A DNA stretch of 9,749 nucleotides from Candidatus Symbiothrix sp. (GTDB taxonomy: Bacteria > Bacteroidota > Bacteroidia > Bacteroidales > Azobacteroidaceae). Shown here piece after piece: positions 1-7,129 of the stretch (the stretch's first letter is position 1; each line of letters starts with the position of its first letter). A model generated the notes under the pieces. That model did no database searches. It had not been told where the DNA came from and was given only the letters and a program-made list of their open reading frames with translations. A program made the translations under genes and the position numbers. The stretch spans positions 1-9,749 of the forward strand of contig JAITXK010000012.1 of the NCBI GenBank assembly GCA_031284765.1, written 5' to 3'.

Positions 1-738
1 GACCCGCCCTATAATTTGCACAAAGATTTTGCGGGTATGAAATTCAAACAAATGTCCAATGCGGAATATCTGGAGTATCTGGATTCGTGGTTTCCGAAGA
101 TAGTGGATTTGTTGAAACCGTCAGGTTCGCTCTACCTTTGCGGCGATTGGAAATGCACATCGGCACTCTACACCATTATGACGAAATACCTGACCGTCAT
201 CAATCGCATTACGTGGCAGCGCGAAAAAGGGAGAGGCGCTCAACACAATTGGAAGAATAGCATGGAAGATATTTGGTTCGGCGTGAAAAATCCGAAAGAA
301 TATTATTTCGATGTCGAAGCCGTGAAAATCCGCCGGAAAGTAATAGCTCCCTATAAACAAGACGGCAAACCGAAAGACTGGGAGGAAACACCAAACGGCA
401 AATTCCGCATGACCTACCCCTCCAATTTCTGGGACGATATTACGATTCCTTACTGGTCAATGCCCGAAAACACCGACCATCCCACTCAAAAGCCCGAAAA
501 ACTGATTGCCAAACTGATTTTGGCCAGTTGTCCCGAAAACGGGATTGTTTTTGACCCATTCTTAGGCTCAGGAACAAGCTCTATCGCGGCAAAGAAACTC
601 AATCGCAATTACTGCGGGGTGGAATTGAATACTGAATATGCCTGCTGGGCGGAAAAACGCTTGCATTTGGCGGAAACGAACAACTCAATTCAAGGTTATT
701 CTCAAGGTGTTTTTTGGGAACGGAATAGCCAGCCATAA
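1..738 (+). CDS. Site-specific DNA methyltransferase, beta class, probably N6-adenine (5' truncated by window edge)
   Basis: The reading frame is open from base 1 and its first residues are DPPYN, the catalytic motif IV of amino-methyltransferases. DPPY favours N6-adenine over N4-cytosine. The SAM-binding motif I, FDPFLGSGT, follows near residues 184-192, preceded by a HPTQKPEKL segment. Motif IV before motif I is the beta-class order. Between them lies a target-recognition-like region with GRGAQHNW and EDIWFG. The general look recalls the RsrI/MboII-type group of type II methyltransferases, from memory only, and the recognition site cannot be inferred. About 245 residues are visible; only the N-terminus before motif IV is missing. 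The protein would modify DNA in the cytoplasm, in a restriction-modification or solitary epigenetic role. No endonuclease gene follows; ssb is next, 107 bp downstream, with its own promoter. A cognate endonuclease could lie to the left of the window. The nearest in-frame TTG at base 16 is internal to the domain, so it is not the start. Confidence 0.93.
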   Translation, partial: DPPYNLHKDFAGMKFKQMSNAEYLEYLDSWFPKIVDLLKPSGSLYLCGDWKCTSALYTIMTKYLTVINRITWQREKGRGAQHNWKNSMEDIWFGVKNPKEYYFDVEAVKIRRKVIAPYKQDGKPKDWEETPNGKFRMTYPSNFWDDITIPYWSMPENTDHPTQKPEKLIAKLILASCPENGIVFDPFLGSGTSSIAAKKLNRNYCGVELNTEYACWAEKRLHLAETNNSIQGYSQGVFWERNSQP

Positions 739-758
739 ATAATATTTAGTCATTATTT
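737..758. repeat. AT-only inverted repeat between methyltransferase stop and ssb promoter
   Basis: Perfect 7-bp arms AAATAAT (737-743) and ATTATTT (752-758) are separated by 8 nt. The repeat overlaps the methyltransferase stop codon and three bases of the putative -33 TTTG element of the ssb promoter. A stem of only A-T pairs is too weak to be a convincing terminator. An operator role is possible but is inference; chance is a fair explanation in such AT-rich DNA. Confidence 0.3.
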
Positions 759-787
759 GCAAATTCAATCTTTTCTTCTTACTTTTG
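756..787 (+). promoter_or_regulatory. Bacteroidota-type sigma-ABfr promoter for ssb
   Basis: TTTG at 756-759 is followed after 20 bp by TACTTTTG at 780-787. This matches the established Bacteroidota housekeeping promoter (-33 TTTG, -7 TAnnTTTG, about 20 bp apart). Transcription would begin near base 794, giving a leader of roughly 50 nt before the ssb ATG at 846. The leader has no Shine-Dalgarno sequence and is A-rich just before the start (CAAAAAACAAG), as is usual in this phylum. Confidence 0.75.
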
Positions 788-845
788 AACCGAAATCTTA
801 ATATATGAATAGTGTTAGTAATCTTAACTCAAAAAACAAGTTATT

Positions 846-1334
846 ATGTCAGTAAACAAAATTATTTTAATTGGAAATGTGGGTAAAGACCCCGATGTAA
901 AGTATTATGAAAATGGCGGTGCTGTCGCCAATTTTTCGTTAGCCACCACCGATCGCGCTTATACTACCGCGAGCGGAGCACAAGTTCCCGAGCGCACGGA
1001 GTGGCACAATATCGTTTTGTGGCGTGGATTGGCAGAAATTGCCGAAAAGTACGTACGCAAAGGTTCTAAAATTTTTATCGAAGGAAAAATCCGTACCCGT
1101 TCTTACGATGACCAACAAGGCGTCAAGCGCTATGTGACGGAAGTCTGGGGCGAGAACCTGGAACTGTTAGACCGTAAACCCGACGGAGGGCAAGGCAATC
1201 AATCGCCTTTCCCCGAATCATCTGTGGGTCAGGCGACTACTAAGCAGAATGCTGCTGCTCCTGCATCGGAAACCCAAGCCGCACCGGCTACTCCTCCGAT
1301 AGAAAAAGCAGAAAATGATGATTTACCGTTTTAA
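846..1334 (+). CDS. ssb: Single-stranded DNA-binding protein
   Basis: Binds single-stranded DNA as an oligomer during replication, repair and recombination. The 162-residue product has a bacterial SSB OB-fold over about residues 1-110. Diagnostic stretches are MSVNKIILIGNVGKDPDVKY at the N-terminus, then ATTDRAY, TEWHNIVLW and KIFIEGKIRTRSY, with the usual aromatic residues for base stacking. An Ala/Pro/Gln-rich disordered linker follows. The protein ends in the acidic tip DDLPF, the conserved C-terminal peptide that docks partner proteins such as RecQ, RecO, PriA and polymerase III chi. Length and ends match the family, so the gene is complete. It has its own promoter (756-787) and a terminator just downstream (1357-1398), so it is probably monocistronic. 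Being next to a DNA methyltransferase does not by itself imply a link, because ssb is a housekeeping gene. Confidence 0.97.
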   Translation: MSVNKIILIGNVGKDPDVKYYENGGAVANFSLATTDRAYTTASGAQVPERTEWHNIVLWRGLAEIAEKYVRKGSKIFIEGKIRTRSYDDQQGVKRYVTEVWGENLELLDRKPDGGQGNQSPFPESSVGQATTKQNAAAPASETQAAPATPPIEKAENDDLPF

Positions 1335-1352
1335 ATCATTGGAAATATAATG

Positions 1353-2564
1353 TTAGCAACCGGTCGTGTTTGAGATTTCCACAGCCGGTTGTTTTTTTGT
1401 GTGGATAATGACTCGCTTCCCGTCCGCCGAAGTAGTGGCAAACAAATATACATCTCCGCCTTCTTTCAGTTTCAATTGCTTGCGTAATTCCGCAACGGAT
1501 AAGGGGAAATTGCGAACGCTGATATTGGCTTGCGTAATGCTTTGCAAGAACGATTTCAACTCTTTTTTATGGAATAAAGCGATACTTTCTACCTGAAAAA
1601 TCCGTCCGGGAAAATCTGCAATGAGCCGGTTGGATGTATATAAATGACTGTCGGCATGTAACTTATCTACGGCGTAGCGCAAAGCGATGCTTTTATAGAA
1701 TCCGGCTTTCAGGAGCGATGCATTCGGTTCGTAGAGGTAGGTTTGGATGGAGGCGTGGTAATCTATGGAAAGCTTCTTTTCTTCAGAAAAATCAAAAGTA
1801 TCGCATTGAATTGCTTGTTTTTGAAAATTCACGCAACTGATTTTCGGATGAGGCCGCACTGCTTTCTCCATCAGGAATAATAATTCCTTACATTCGTTGC
1901 CTACACTGACCACATGAATTTCAGATACGTTTTTCAATTGTTTCAAAGCGGCCTGAATATCCAGCATGGGCGACAATTTGATCAAGATCCGTTCGGCTTT
2001 TTGCAACAATACATCCTGTATTTCCAGTACATTAGGCTCGCAATCTTCTATTAGCAGCACTTTTTCTCCGGAATGAGAGCGGCGGGCGGGGTCTAAATAA
2101 ATGCAATCGCACGAATGCATGTTTTGCAAGAAAGAAATGCTGTCGGTGGAATGGGTTTGAATATGTTTTAAACCCAATGCGGAAAAATTATGCCGGGCCA
2201 TTTCAGCCAATTCGTTTTGCTTTTCCACATATTCGACTTGTGAAAAATGCGGTGCAATAAATGTCGTATCCACTCCGAATCCGCCGGTTAAATCGACAAA
2301 TGAACTGCCTGAAAGGATGGAGGCTTTGTAGCGAGCTGTAGTTTCGGATGAGCATTGTTCGAGCGATAAACGTTGCGGATACAGTATGTCATCGTTTGAG
2401 TACCATGCCGGAATTTTGTGTTCTATGTGTTGACGTCCGGAGATTTGCCTCAATGCATTTGGAATGTCTATTTCCGAATTGGTACGAGTGGAGTATTGCA
2501 AGGCTAATTTCTGCACATCATCATAGCGATGGGTTTCGATAAATTGTCGGGTGGCGAGATTCAT
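1353..2564 (-). CDS. THUMP-like SAM-dependent methyltransferase, probably RNA-directed
   Basis: A 403-residue class I methyltransferase. Residues 91-100 read DLTGGFGVDT, a SAM-binding motif I, followed by an acidic strand end VEYVEKQNELA. YLDPARR at 156-162 occupies the motif IV position and KLSPMLD sits at 196-202. The N-terminal helical part (1-88) and a C-terminal region of about 130 residues fit the conserved Bacteroidota family annotated as THUMP-like-domain methyltransferase. THUMP domains bind RNA, so an RNA substrate is a reasonable inference, but neither substrate nor modified base is known to me. The ATG overlaps the murI stop as ATGA (2561-2564), implying translational coupling; it is the last gene of the minus-strand cluster. 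Its final codons overlap the ssb terminator: the U-tract on the other strand reads here as Lys-Lys codons. I see no terminator of its own after the TAA. Confidence 0.85.
   Translation of the reverse strand: MNLATRQFIETHRYDDVQKLALQYSTRTNSEIDIPNALRQISGRQHIEHKIPAWYSNDDILYPQRLSLEQCSSETTARYKASILSGSSFVDLTGGFGVDTTFIAPHFSQVEYVEKQNELAEMARHNFSALGLKHIQTHSTDSISFLQNMHSCDCIYLDPARRSHSGEKVLLIEDCEPNVLEIQDVLLQKAERILIKLSPMLDIQAALKQLKNVSEIHVVSVGNECKELLFLMEKAVRPHPKISCVNFQKQAIQCDTFDFSEEKKLSIDYHASIQTYLYEPNASLLKAGFYKSIALRYAVDKLHADSHLYTSNRLIADFPGRIFQVESIALFHKKELKSFLQSITQANISVRNFPLSVAELRKQLKLKEGGDVYLFATTSADGKRVIIHTKKQPAVEISNTTGC
1357..1398 (+). terminator. Rho-independent terminator of ssb, inside the convergent gene's 3' end
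   Basis: A 7-bp perfect stem, CAACCGG (1357-1363) with CCGGTTG (1385-1391), and a 21-nt loop is followed at once by seven T residues (1392-1398). It begins 22 nt after the ssb stop codon. The T-run follows the stem only on the plus strand, so it serves ssb and not the convergent gene. The loop is longer than typical, which lowers confidence a little. Confidence 0.7.
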
Positions 2565-3379
2565 TCGTTGCCCAAAAATATCCGTTCGGCTTTGATATCT
2601 TCTTTCAGAAAAATGCCGGCCATAGCGGCAAATTTATCATGGGCTTCGGTCGTCAGAAAGCGGATAGTGCCGTTTTGAGAACAATCCATTTCCGGATGAC
2701 GATGCAGATAATCGGACAAACTATTCGCCACATAGTTTCCCTGCGAAAGAATCCGGACATGTTTCGGAAGATATGGAACAATTTTCTTTTCCAGTAAAGG
2801 ATAATGCGTACAGCCCAAGATGATTGTATCAATCTGTGAATCCCTGCTTAAAATTGCCTCAATGTGTTGGCGGACAAAATAATCGGCTCCTGCACGGTCG
2901 AACTCGTCGTTTTCGACCAAGGGCACCCACATCGGACAGGCTTCGCCGGTAACGGTAATATCGGGGAATAATTTTTGTATTTCTAATGTGTAAGAATTGG
3001 AGAGAATGGTTCCCGGTGTCCCCAAAACACCGATGTGCCTTGTTAGAGTGAGTTTGTCCACATTTTCAACCGTGGGACGGATAACACCCAATACTCTTCT
3101 GCCGGGGTCAATGCGCGGCAAGTCTTTTTGTTGAATGGTTCGCAAAGCCTTGGCTGAAGCCGTATTACAAGCTAAAATGACCAATCGGCAACCTTCTTCA
3201 AAAAGTTTCTTGACGGCTTGGAGCGTAAACTCATATACGATTTCAAAAGAACGCGTGCCGTAGGGGGCACGCGCATTATCTCCTAAATATACATAATCAT
3301 ATTGAGGCAACTGCTGACGGATTTTTTCCAGAATAGTAAGTCCTCCGTAGCCGGAATCAAAAATGCCTATGGGGCTTAT
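2561..3379 (-). CDS. murI: Glutamate racemase with non-canonical start (ATA)
   Basis: Interconverts L- and D-glutamate, supplying D-glutamate for peptidoglycan precursors in the cytoplasm. From the ATA at 3379-3377 the product is 272 residues, the family's usual size. It begins with SPIGIFDSGYGG, the hallmark MurI N-terminus. The two catalytic cysteines lie in ILACNTAS (Cys about 71) and ILGCTHYP (Cys about 190). LGDNARAPYG supplies further active-site residues, and VLGVIRPT and CPMWVPLVE fit Bacteroidota MurI. No ATG, GTG or TTG lies between the in-frame upstream stop (3394-3392) and the DSGYGG motif. The first canonical-type start is a TTG at 3310, which would delete that motif, so it is unlikely to be the true start. 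The ATA overlaps the ompH stop as ATAA; an ATT at 3391-3389 is the other option. The gene's 3' end overlaps the methyltransferase start as ATGA. Identity is near certain; the start is not. Confidence 0.94.
   Translation of the reverse strand: MSPIGIFDSGYGGLTILEKIRQQLPQYDYVYLGDNARAPYGTRSFEIVYEFTLQAVKKLFEEGCRLVILACNTASAKALRTIQQKDLPRIDPGRRVLGVIRPTVENVDKLTLTRHIGVLGTPGTILSNSYTLEIQKLFPDITVTGEACPMWVPLVENDEFDRAGADYFVRQHIEAILSRDSQIDTIILGCTHYPLLEKKIVPYLPKHVRILSQGNYVANSLSDYLHRHPEMDCSQNGTIRFLTTEAHDKFAAMAGIFLKEDIKAERIFLGNE
3376..3379 (-). other. ATAA stop/start overlap of ompH and murI
   Basis: Read on the minus strand, ATA (3379-3377) is the best-placed murI start and TAA (3378-3376) is the ompH stop. 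Two other junctions in this cluster are ATGA overlaps. One base at 3377 (T on plus, A on minus) separates ATAA from ATGA, and either sequence stops ompH (TGA or TAA). The overlap suggests termination-reinitiation coupling. Whether ATA is truly used, or the base is an error, cannot be decided here. Confidence 0.6.
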
Positions 3380-3873
3380 TTTAGTCCTAATTTAGTTTTC
3401 ACCAATGGGGTTGCATCCGTTGCATTCGGGCCAACATAACTAAGAGTTGTGCCGTCTAAGATATACGTGAAATTATTTTCCGCACCTACCGCTTTAATCG
3501 CATCGTTGATTTTTTGATAGATTGGCGCTTGCAATGCGCGGGATAATTCTTGCAACTGTTGTTGAGAGGATTCGTTGTAAGTGGCCGCACGTTGTTCCAA
3601 ATCACGCAATTCTTGCATTCTCCTTATTTTGATGCTTTCAATCAAGGTTTCGCCTTCTTTCATGAACGCTTCATATTTTTTACTGTATTCGTCTTCCATG
3701 GTAGCAATTTCCGCTTTGATGGCAGTGATTGTCTTTTGAAGCGAATCTTGCATTTGAATGTATTCAGGCATTGTTGAAATGATTTCTGCCGAATTGAAAT
3801 AAGCAATTTTTTCTTGCGCGAATGCTCCTGCCGGAAGTAAAAACAGAGCAAATAATACGATTTTCTTCATCAT
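3376..3873 (-). CDS. ompH: OmpH/Skp-family periplasmic chaperone (second copy)
   Basis: Skp-like proteins hold unfolded outer-membrane proteins in the periplasm on their way to BamA. The 165-residue product starts with a signal peptide (MMKK, then a hydrophobic stretch) with likely cleavage after AFA at residue 19. EKIAYFNSAEII follows, the typical first strand of the family. Residues from about 40 to 110 are charged and Gln/Glu/Lys-rich and should form the long coiled-coil arms. The C-terminal part (KAVGAENNFTYILDG) returns to the body domain. It lies 89 bp downstream of a related gene and was probably produced by an old duplication, since the two differ strongly in sequence. Two adjacent ATG codons could start it; the upstream one is taken. 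A -7-like promoter element sits 76 bp upstream. Its TAA overlaps the murI start. Confidence 0.92.
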   Translation of the reverse strand: MMKKIVLFALFLLPAGAFAQEKIAYFNSAEIISTMPEYIQMQDSLQKTITAIKAEIATMEDEYSKKYEAFMKEGETLIESIKIRRMQELRDLEQRAATYNESSQQQLQELSRALQAPIYQKINDAIKAVGAENNFTYILDGTTLSYVGPNATDATPLVKTKLGLK

Positions 3874-3948
3874 TGTTTTTTATGTTTTATTATTAATTTA
3901 TTGTTTGAGGGTTGTTTATCTCCGTTACAACGTCCTCTTTTCGGGCTG

Positions 3949-3956
3949 CAAATATA
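3949..3956 (-). promoter_or_regulatory. Possible internal promoter (-7 element) before second ompH
   Basis: On the minus strand TATATTTG, followed by CAG, matches the Bacteroidota -7 consensus TAnnTTTG. It lies in the 89-bp gap (3874-3962), the longest intergenic gap within this cluster. No clear TTTG sits about 20 bp upstream, so only half the promoter is seen. If used, it would start transcription near 3943, with a leader of about 70 nt, and give ompH copy 2, murI and the methyltransferase independent expression. Confidence 0.4.
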
Positions 3957-3962
3957 CAACAA

Positions 3963-4487
3963 TTATTTTGAATATCCGAGTTTAGACAATACTTCGTTGC
4001 TGATGTCGATTTGCGGCGAAGCATAAATAATGCTCATGGCCGAAGCTCTATCAACGATGGCGGCATATCCGCGGGCGGTAGCAATTTCTTTTACTGCGGT
4101 ATAAATCTCGTCTTGTATGGGTTTAATCAGACTTTCGCGTTTTTTGAATAATTCGCCGTCCGTTCCGAAATATTTGCGTTTCAAATCTTGGGCGGCTTGT
4201 TCTTTGGCGACAATTTCCGCTTCCCGTTTGGTTTTCATTTCGGGAGACAGGAAAACAAGGTCGGCCTGATACGTTTTATACATGTTTTGAGCTTCCTGTT
4301 GAAGCGCTTCGACTTCGGTTTGCCATTTTTTTGAAATCGTATTCAACTGCTCGTTCGCCATTTCATAGGCCGGAATATTTTTTAATATATATTCCATGTC
4401 AATCAATGCAAATTTCTGTGCGTGCACATTCAGCGCCGTAACCAATCCGATGGTCAATAAAAGACCGAAAACAACTGTTTTTTTCAT
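3963..4487 (-). CDS. ompH: OmpH/Skp-family periplasmic chaperone (first copy)
   Basis: A 174-residue product with a signal peptide, likely cut after VHA at residue 23. Next comes QKFALIDMEYILKNIPAYE, the family's conserved opening strand and helix. The middle (about 45-125) is a long charged, helix-forming segment rich in Glu, Lys, Gln and Ala, as in the coiled-coil arms of Skp. The end (ARGYAAIVDRASAMSIIYA) is the conserved body-domain strand, finishing with the frequent NEVLSKLGYSK-type tail. It starts 17 bp after the bamA stop, so it is almost certainly co-transcribed with bamA, whose substrates it would chaperone. It differs from the next copy in tail and helix sequence, so the two may be specialised or form mixed trimers; that is inference. 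Confidence 0.93.
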   Translation of the reverse strand: MKKTVVFGLLLTIGLVTALNVHAQKFALIDMEYILKNIPAYEMANEQLNTISKKWQTEVEALQQEAQNMYKTYQADLVFLSPEMKTKREAEIVAKEQAAQDLKRKYFGTDGELFKKRESLIKPIQDEIYTAVKEIATARGYAAIVDRASAMSIIYASPQIDISNEVLSKLGYSK

Positions 4488-4504
4488 GTGTCTATTTAAT
4501 CAAA

Positions 4505-7129
4505 TTAAAACTCTTGTCCAAGTATAAAGTGGAAGTGTGAACCTGAAACCGGTGCACCCGGCGTAGGGCTGTCAAAACCGTATGCCCAGTCAATACCCAT
4601 CAAACCAATCATCGAAAGGAAGATGCGCACACCTGCTCCTGCCGAACGTTTCAAATCGAATGGATTGAAGCCGCGAACATCCGACCATGCGTTTCCTGCT
4701 TCCATAAATACTAAACCATAAATAGTAGAGGTTTGTTCAAGCATAAACGGATAACGAAATTCCATGGCCAAACGAGAGTAGGCGTATCCATCGTAGTTCG
4801 GTGTTAATGAACCTGCTTCGTAACCGCGCAATCCGATGGTTTCATTGGCATACATGGTGGAATATCCGGTCATTCCATCGCCCCCCATATAAAATGTTTC
4901 AAACGGATTGTATTTTTTTGAATTGTAGCTTCCTACAAAACCATATTCGATGCGATTCATCAGGACGGGTGTCCGTTTGACTCTTTCCATATTGGCTAAT
5001 GGTATGAATATTTTACTTTTGAATTTCCATTTGTGATATTCTATCCAGCGATACATATCCGGGTCGGTCGGGGCTAAATGGGCATAATCTTTACCGTCCC
5101 ATAAAGAATAGGGTGGAGTAGCATTCACCGAAAGCGAGAATGTAGAGCCTTTACGTGTATAAAGCGGATTATCTATTGAACTGCGGCTCAGCGTTAAGCC
5201 CAAAGTTAAACTGTTGGCATCTCCGTTATGAACCGGAAAATAGTTCCAATCGCTTAACCAGTAGTGCTGAAAGGCGATATCGGCCATGATGGTAAAGTAA
5301 TCATCCGGCCATTTCAAGCGTTTTCCGTAGCCTGCCGATAATCCCAATATCTTCATGTATTGATTTTCATCGTAAGCCGGTTGATAATTTCCATACATGC
5401 TGCTGCTGTTGTAGCCATAGTAAGGATTGCTGTACATATTGGAATACGAACGGCTGTCATACCCCGTTTGCGACATATAATACGCACCCAAAGTAAAATT
5501 GTTGGGGCGTTTGCCTCCGAACCACGGGTCCATAAATGAAATGCTGTAGGATTGATAATACCTTCCGTTGGTTTGTCCGCTCAGGGTTAATGTCTGCCCT
5601 TCGCCTTGCGGAAGAATGCCTTTGTAAGTACTGGGGTTCAGTAGATTGTTCAGTGAAAAATTACTGAATTTCAAACTCATGCGGCCGATAATCCCCGTTT
5701 GTCCCCAACCGGCGGAGAATTCGATTTGGTCGCTGGCTTTTGGGGTTAAGTTGTAGGTGATGTCCACCGTACCGGTTTCACGGTCGGGTTGAATATCCAA
5801 TCCTGAACCTAAGGTTTCCGGGTCGAAATGTCCCATTTGCGCGATTTCCCGAACCGAGCGCATGATGGTTTCCTGACTGTATAATTGTCCGGGCTTGGTA
5901 ACTAATTCCCGACGGACAATGTCTTCATACAAACGGTCGTTGCCGTTGATGGCAATCCGGTTGATGGTGGCTTGTATCCCTTCGGTTACACGGATTTCGA
6001 TATCCACGGAATCGTTTTCGATATATACTTCTACGGGGTCGATAGAGGCAAAAAGATAGCCTTCATTATGATATAGAGAAGCAACGGCATCTTCTTCCGA
6101 CACCAATCGTTCGTTGAGTTTTTTTTGATTATACACATCGCCCGGTTTCATATTTAACATGAAATTCAGACCGTCGGTGTTGTATTTGGTGTTCCCCACC
6201 CAGTTGATGTTGCGGAGGTAATATTTATCTCCTTCATCTACCGTAATATAAATATCAACGTATTTGTCGCCATCAGGAACGATGCTGTCGGCCGCAATAT
6301 AGGCATCGCGATAGCCTTTTTCGTTGTAGCGGAGAATCAGATTGTCCAAATCTTTCCGGTATTCTTCCTGTATGAACTTTTTCGTACTGAACAATTCCCT
6401 GAAACTCAGTTTAAGGCGTTTTTTGAACGAAGGTTTTTCGTTGGTCTTTTTCATGGCCACTTTCAAATCGTATTCCGAAAGTTTTTCGTTCCCAAGGATA
6501 TAAATGTGTTTAATCTTTGTTTTCTGGTTTTTATTGACGGCAATGTCTAAAATGATTTTCCCTTCATTGACGGGGTCGTTTTTCTGCATGATTTTTACTT
6601 CTGCATTGCTGAATCCCTTTTCGTCAAAGTAGTCTTTTATTCGTTTTTTTGCACGGTTGATGATATTAGGCGTTAATTGCGAGCCTTTCGCCATCCCTAT
6701 TTTCGCTTCCAAATCTTCTTTTTCACTTTTCTTTACTCCGGTAAACTGGAGTGCGGAAATAATCGGATTGGGTTGCAATTTGATTTCGAGCCAAACGCTG
6801 TCAGCAGTCAGTTTGGTCGCCAAAATTTGTCCCCAGGCAAACAGTCCGTGTTTCAAAAAAGCTTTCAATGAGTTGGTTAATTCGTCACCCGGAACGCTTA
6901 CTTTATCGCCAACCGAAAGGCCGGAAATGCCGATTAATACATAATTTTCGTAACCGTAACTTTCAACTCCTGTTACTTGAATATCGGCAATGGTATATTT
7001 GTCGGGGCGGTTTGAGTTGTAGGTAATGACCGGTTTTTCGTCAGTGCTTGCCACAACTTCCTGGGACATTGCGGTTATACTTGGGAGGAGTGTAAGGAAT
7101 ATAAAGAATACTTTTCTCATTGGGTTCAT
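4505..7129 (-). CDS. bamA: Outer-membrane protein assembly factor BamA (Omp85)
   Basis: Central subunit of the BAM complex, which folds and inserts beta-barrels into the outer membrane. The 874-residue precursor has a signal peptide (cut near AMS at residue 22). Five POTRA repeats follow at roughly 45-122, 125-204, 205-302, 303-386 and 387-468. POTRA3 carries a basic insertion (SFKKRLKLSFREL) that I associate with Bacteroidota BamA. The barrel runs from about 470 to the C-terminus. It contains LRGY at 767-770, the conserved loop-6 (V/I/L)RG(F/Y) motif, and ends in a terminal Phe (FILGQEF), the outer-membrane insertion signal. Residues 556-591 are a Tyr/Ser/Asn-rich insertion, probably in a surface loop. 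The ATG overlaps the uppS stop (ATGA); a second Met at residue 4 is an alternative start. Next come two ompH chaperone genes, the usual order in this order of bacteria. Confidence 0.97.
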   Translation of the reverse strand: MNPMRKVFFIFLTLLPSITAMSQEVVASTDEKPVITYNSNRPDKYTIADIQVTGVESYGYENYVLIGISGLSVGDKVSVPGDELTNSLKAFLKHGLFAWGQILATKLTADSVWLEIKLQPNPIISALQFTGVKKSEKEDLEAKIGMAKGSQLTPNIINRAKKRIKDYFDEKGFSNAEVKIMQKNDPVNEGKIILDIAVNKNQKTKIKHIYILGNEKLSEYDLKVAMKKTNEKPSFKKRLKLSFRELFSTKKFIQEEYRKDLDNLILRYNEKGYRDAYIAADSIVPDGDKYVDIYITVDEGDKYYLRNINWVGNTKYNTDGLNFMLNMKPGDVYNQKKLNERLVSEEDAVASLYHNEGYLFASIDPVEVYIENDSVDIEIRVTEGIQATINRIAINGNDRLYEDIVRRELVTKPGQLYSQETIMRSVREIAQMGHFDPETLGSGLDIQPDRETGTVDITYNLTPKASDQIEFSAGWGQTGIIGRMSLKFSNFSLNNLLNPSTYKGILPQGEGQTLTLSGQTNGRYYQSYSISFMDPWFGGKRPNNFTLGAYYMSQTGYDSRSYSNMYSNPYYGYNSSSMYGNYQPAYDENQYMKILGLSAGYGKRLKWPDDYFTIMADIAFQHYWLSDWNYFPVHNGDANSLTLGLTLSRSSIDNPLYTRKGSTFSLSVNATPPYSLWDGKDYAHLAPTDPDMYRWIEYHKWKFKSKIFIPLANMERVKRTPVLMNRIEYGFVGSYNSKKYNPFETFYMGGDGMTGYSTMYANETIGLRGYEAGSLTPNYDGYAYSRLAMEFRYPFMLEQTSTIYGLVFMEAGNAWSDVRGFNPFDLKRSAGAGVRIFLSMIGLMGIDWAYGFDSPTPGAPVSGSHFHFILGQEF

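Noticed and set aside
737..758. AT-rich inverted repeat as terminator of the methyltransferase
   Set aside because: The stem has no G-C pair and no T-run follows; kept only as a low-confidence repeat.
1366..1840. Two plus-strand open frames opposite the THUMP-like methyltransferase
   Set aside because: They are antisense to a gene with clear methyltransferase motifs and start within the ssb terminator or without any signal.
2561..3310. murI starting at the TTG at 3310 (249 residues)
   Set aside because: It would delete the DSGYGG motif that is encoded in frame just upstream; the TTG is the Leu codon in the normal QQLPQYDY stretch.
3376..3394. Programmed -1 frameshift on AAAA at the ompH stop giving an OmpH-MurI fusion
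   Set aside because: murI is indeed in the -1 frame and A-AAA precedes the stop, but only one tRNA could re-pair. A fusion would carry a signal peptide and send a cytoplasmic enzyme to the periplasm.
3923..3932. Small palindrome CGTTACAACG in the gap between the two ompH genes
   Set aside because: Only 4-bp arms with a 2-nt spacer; too short to claim as an operator or hairpin.
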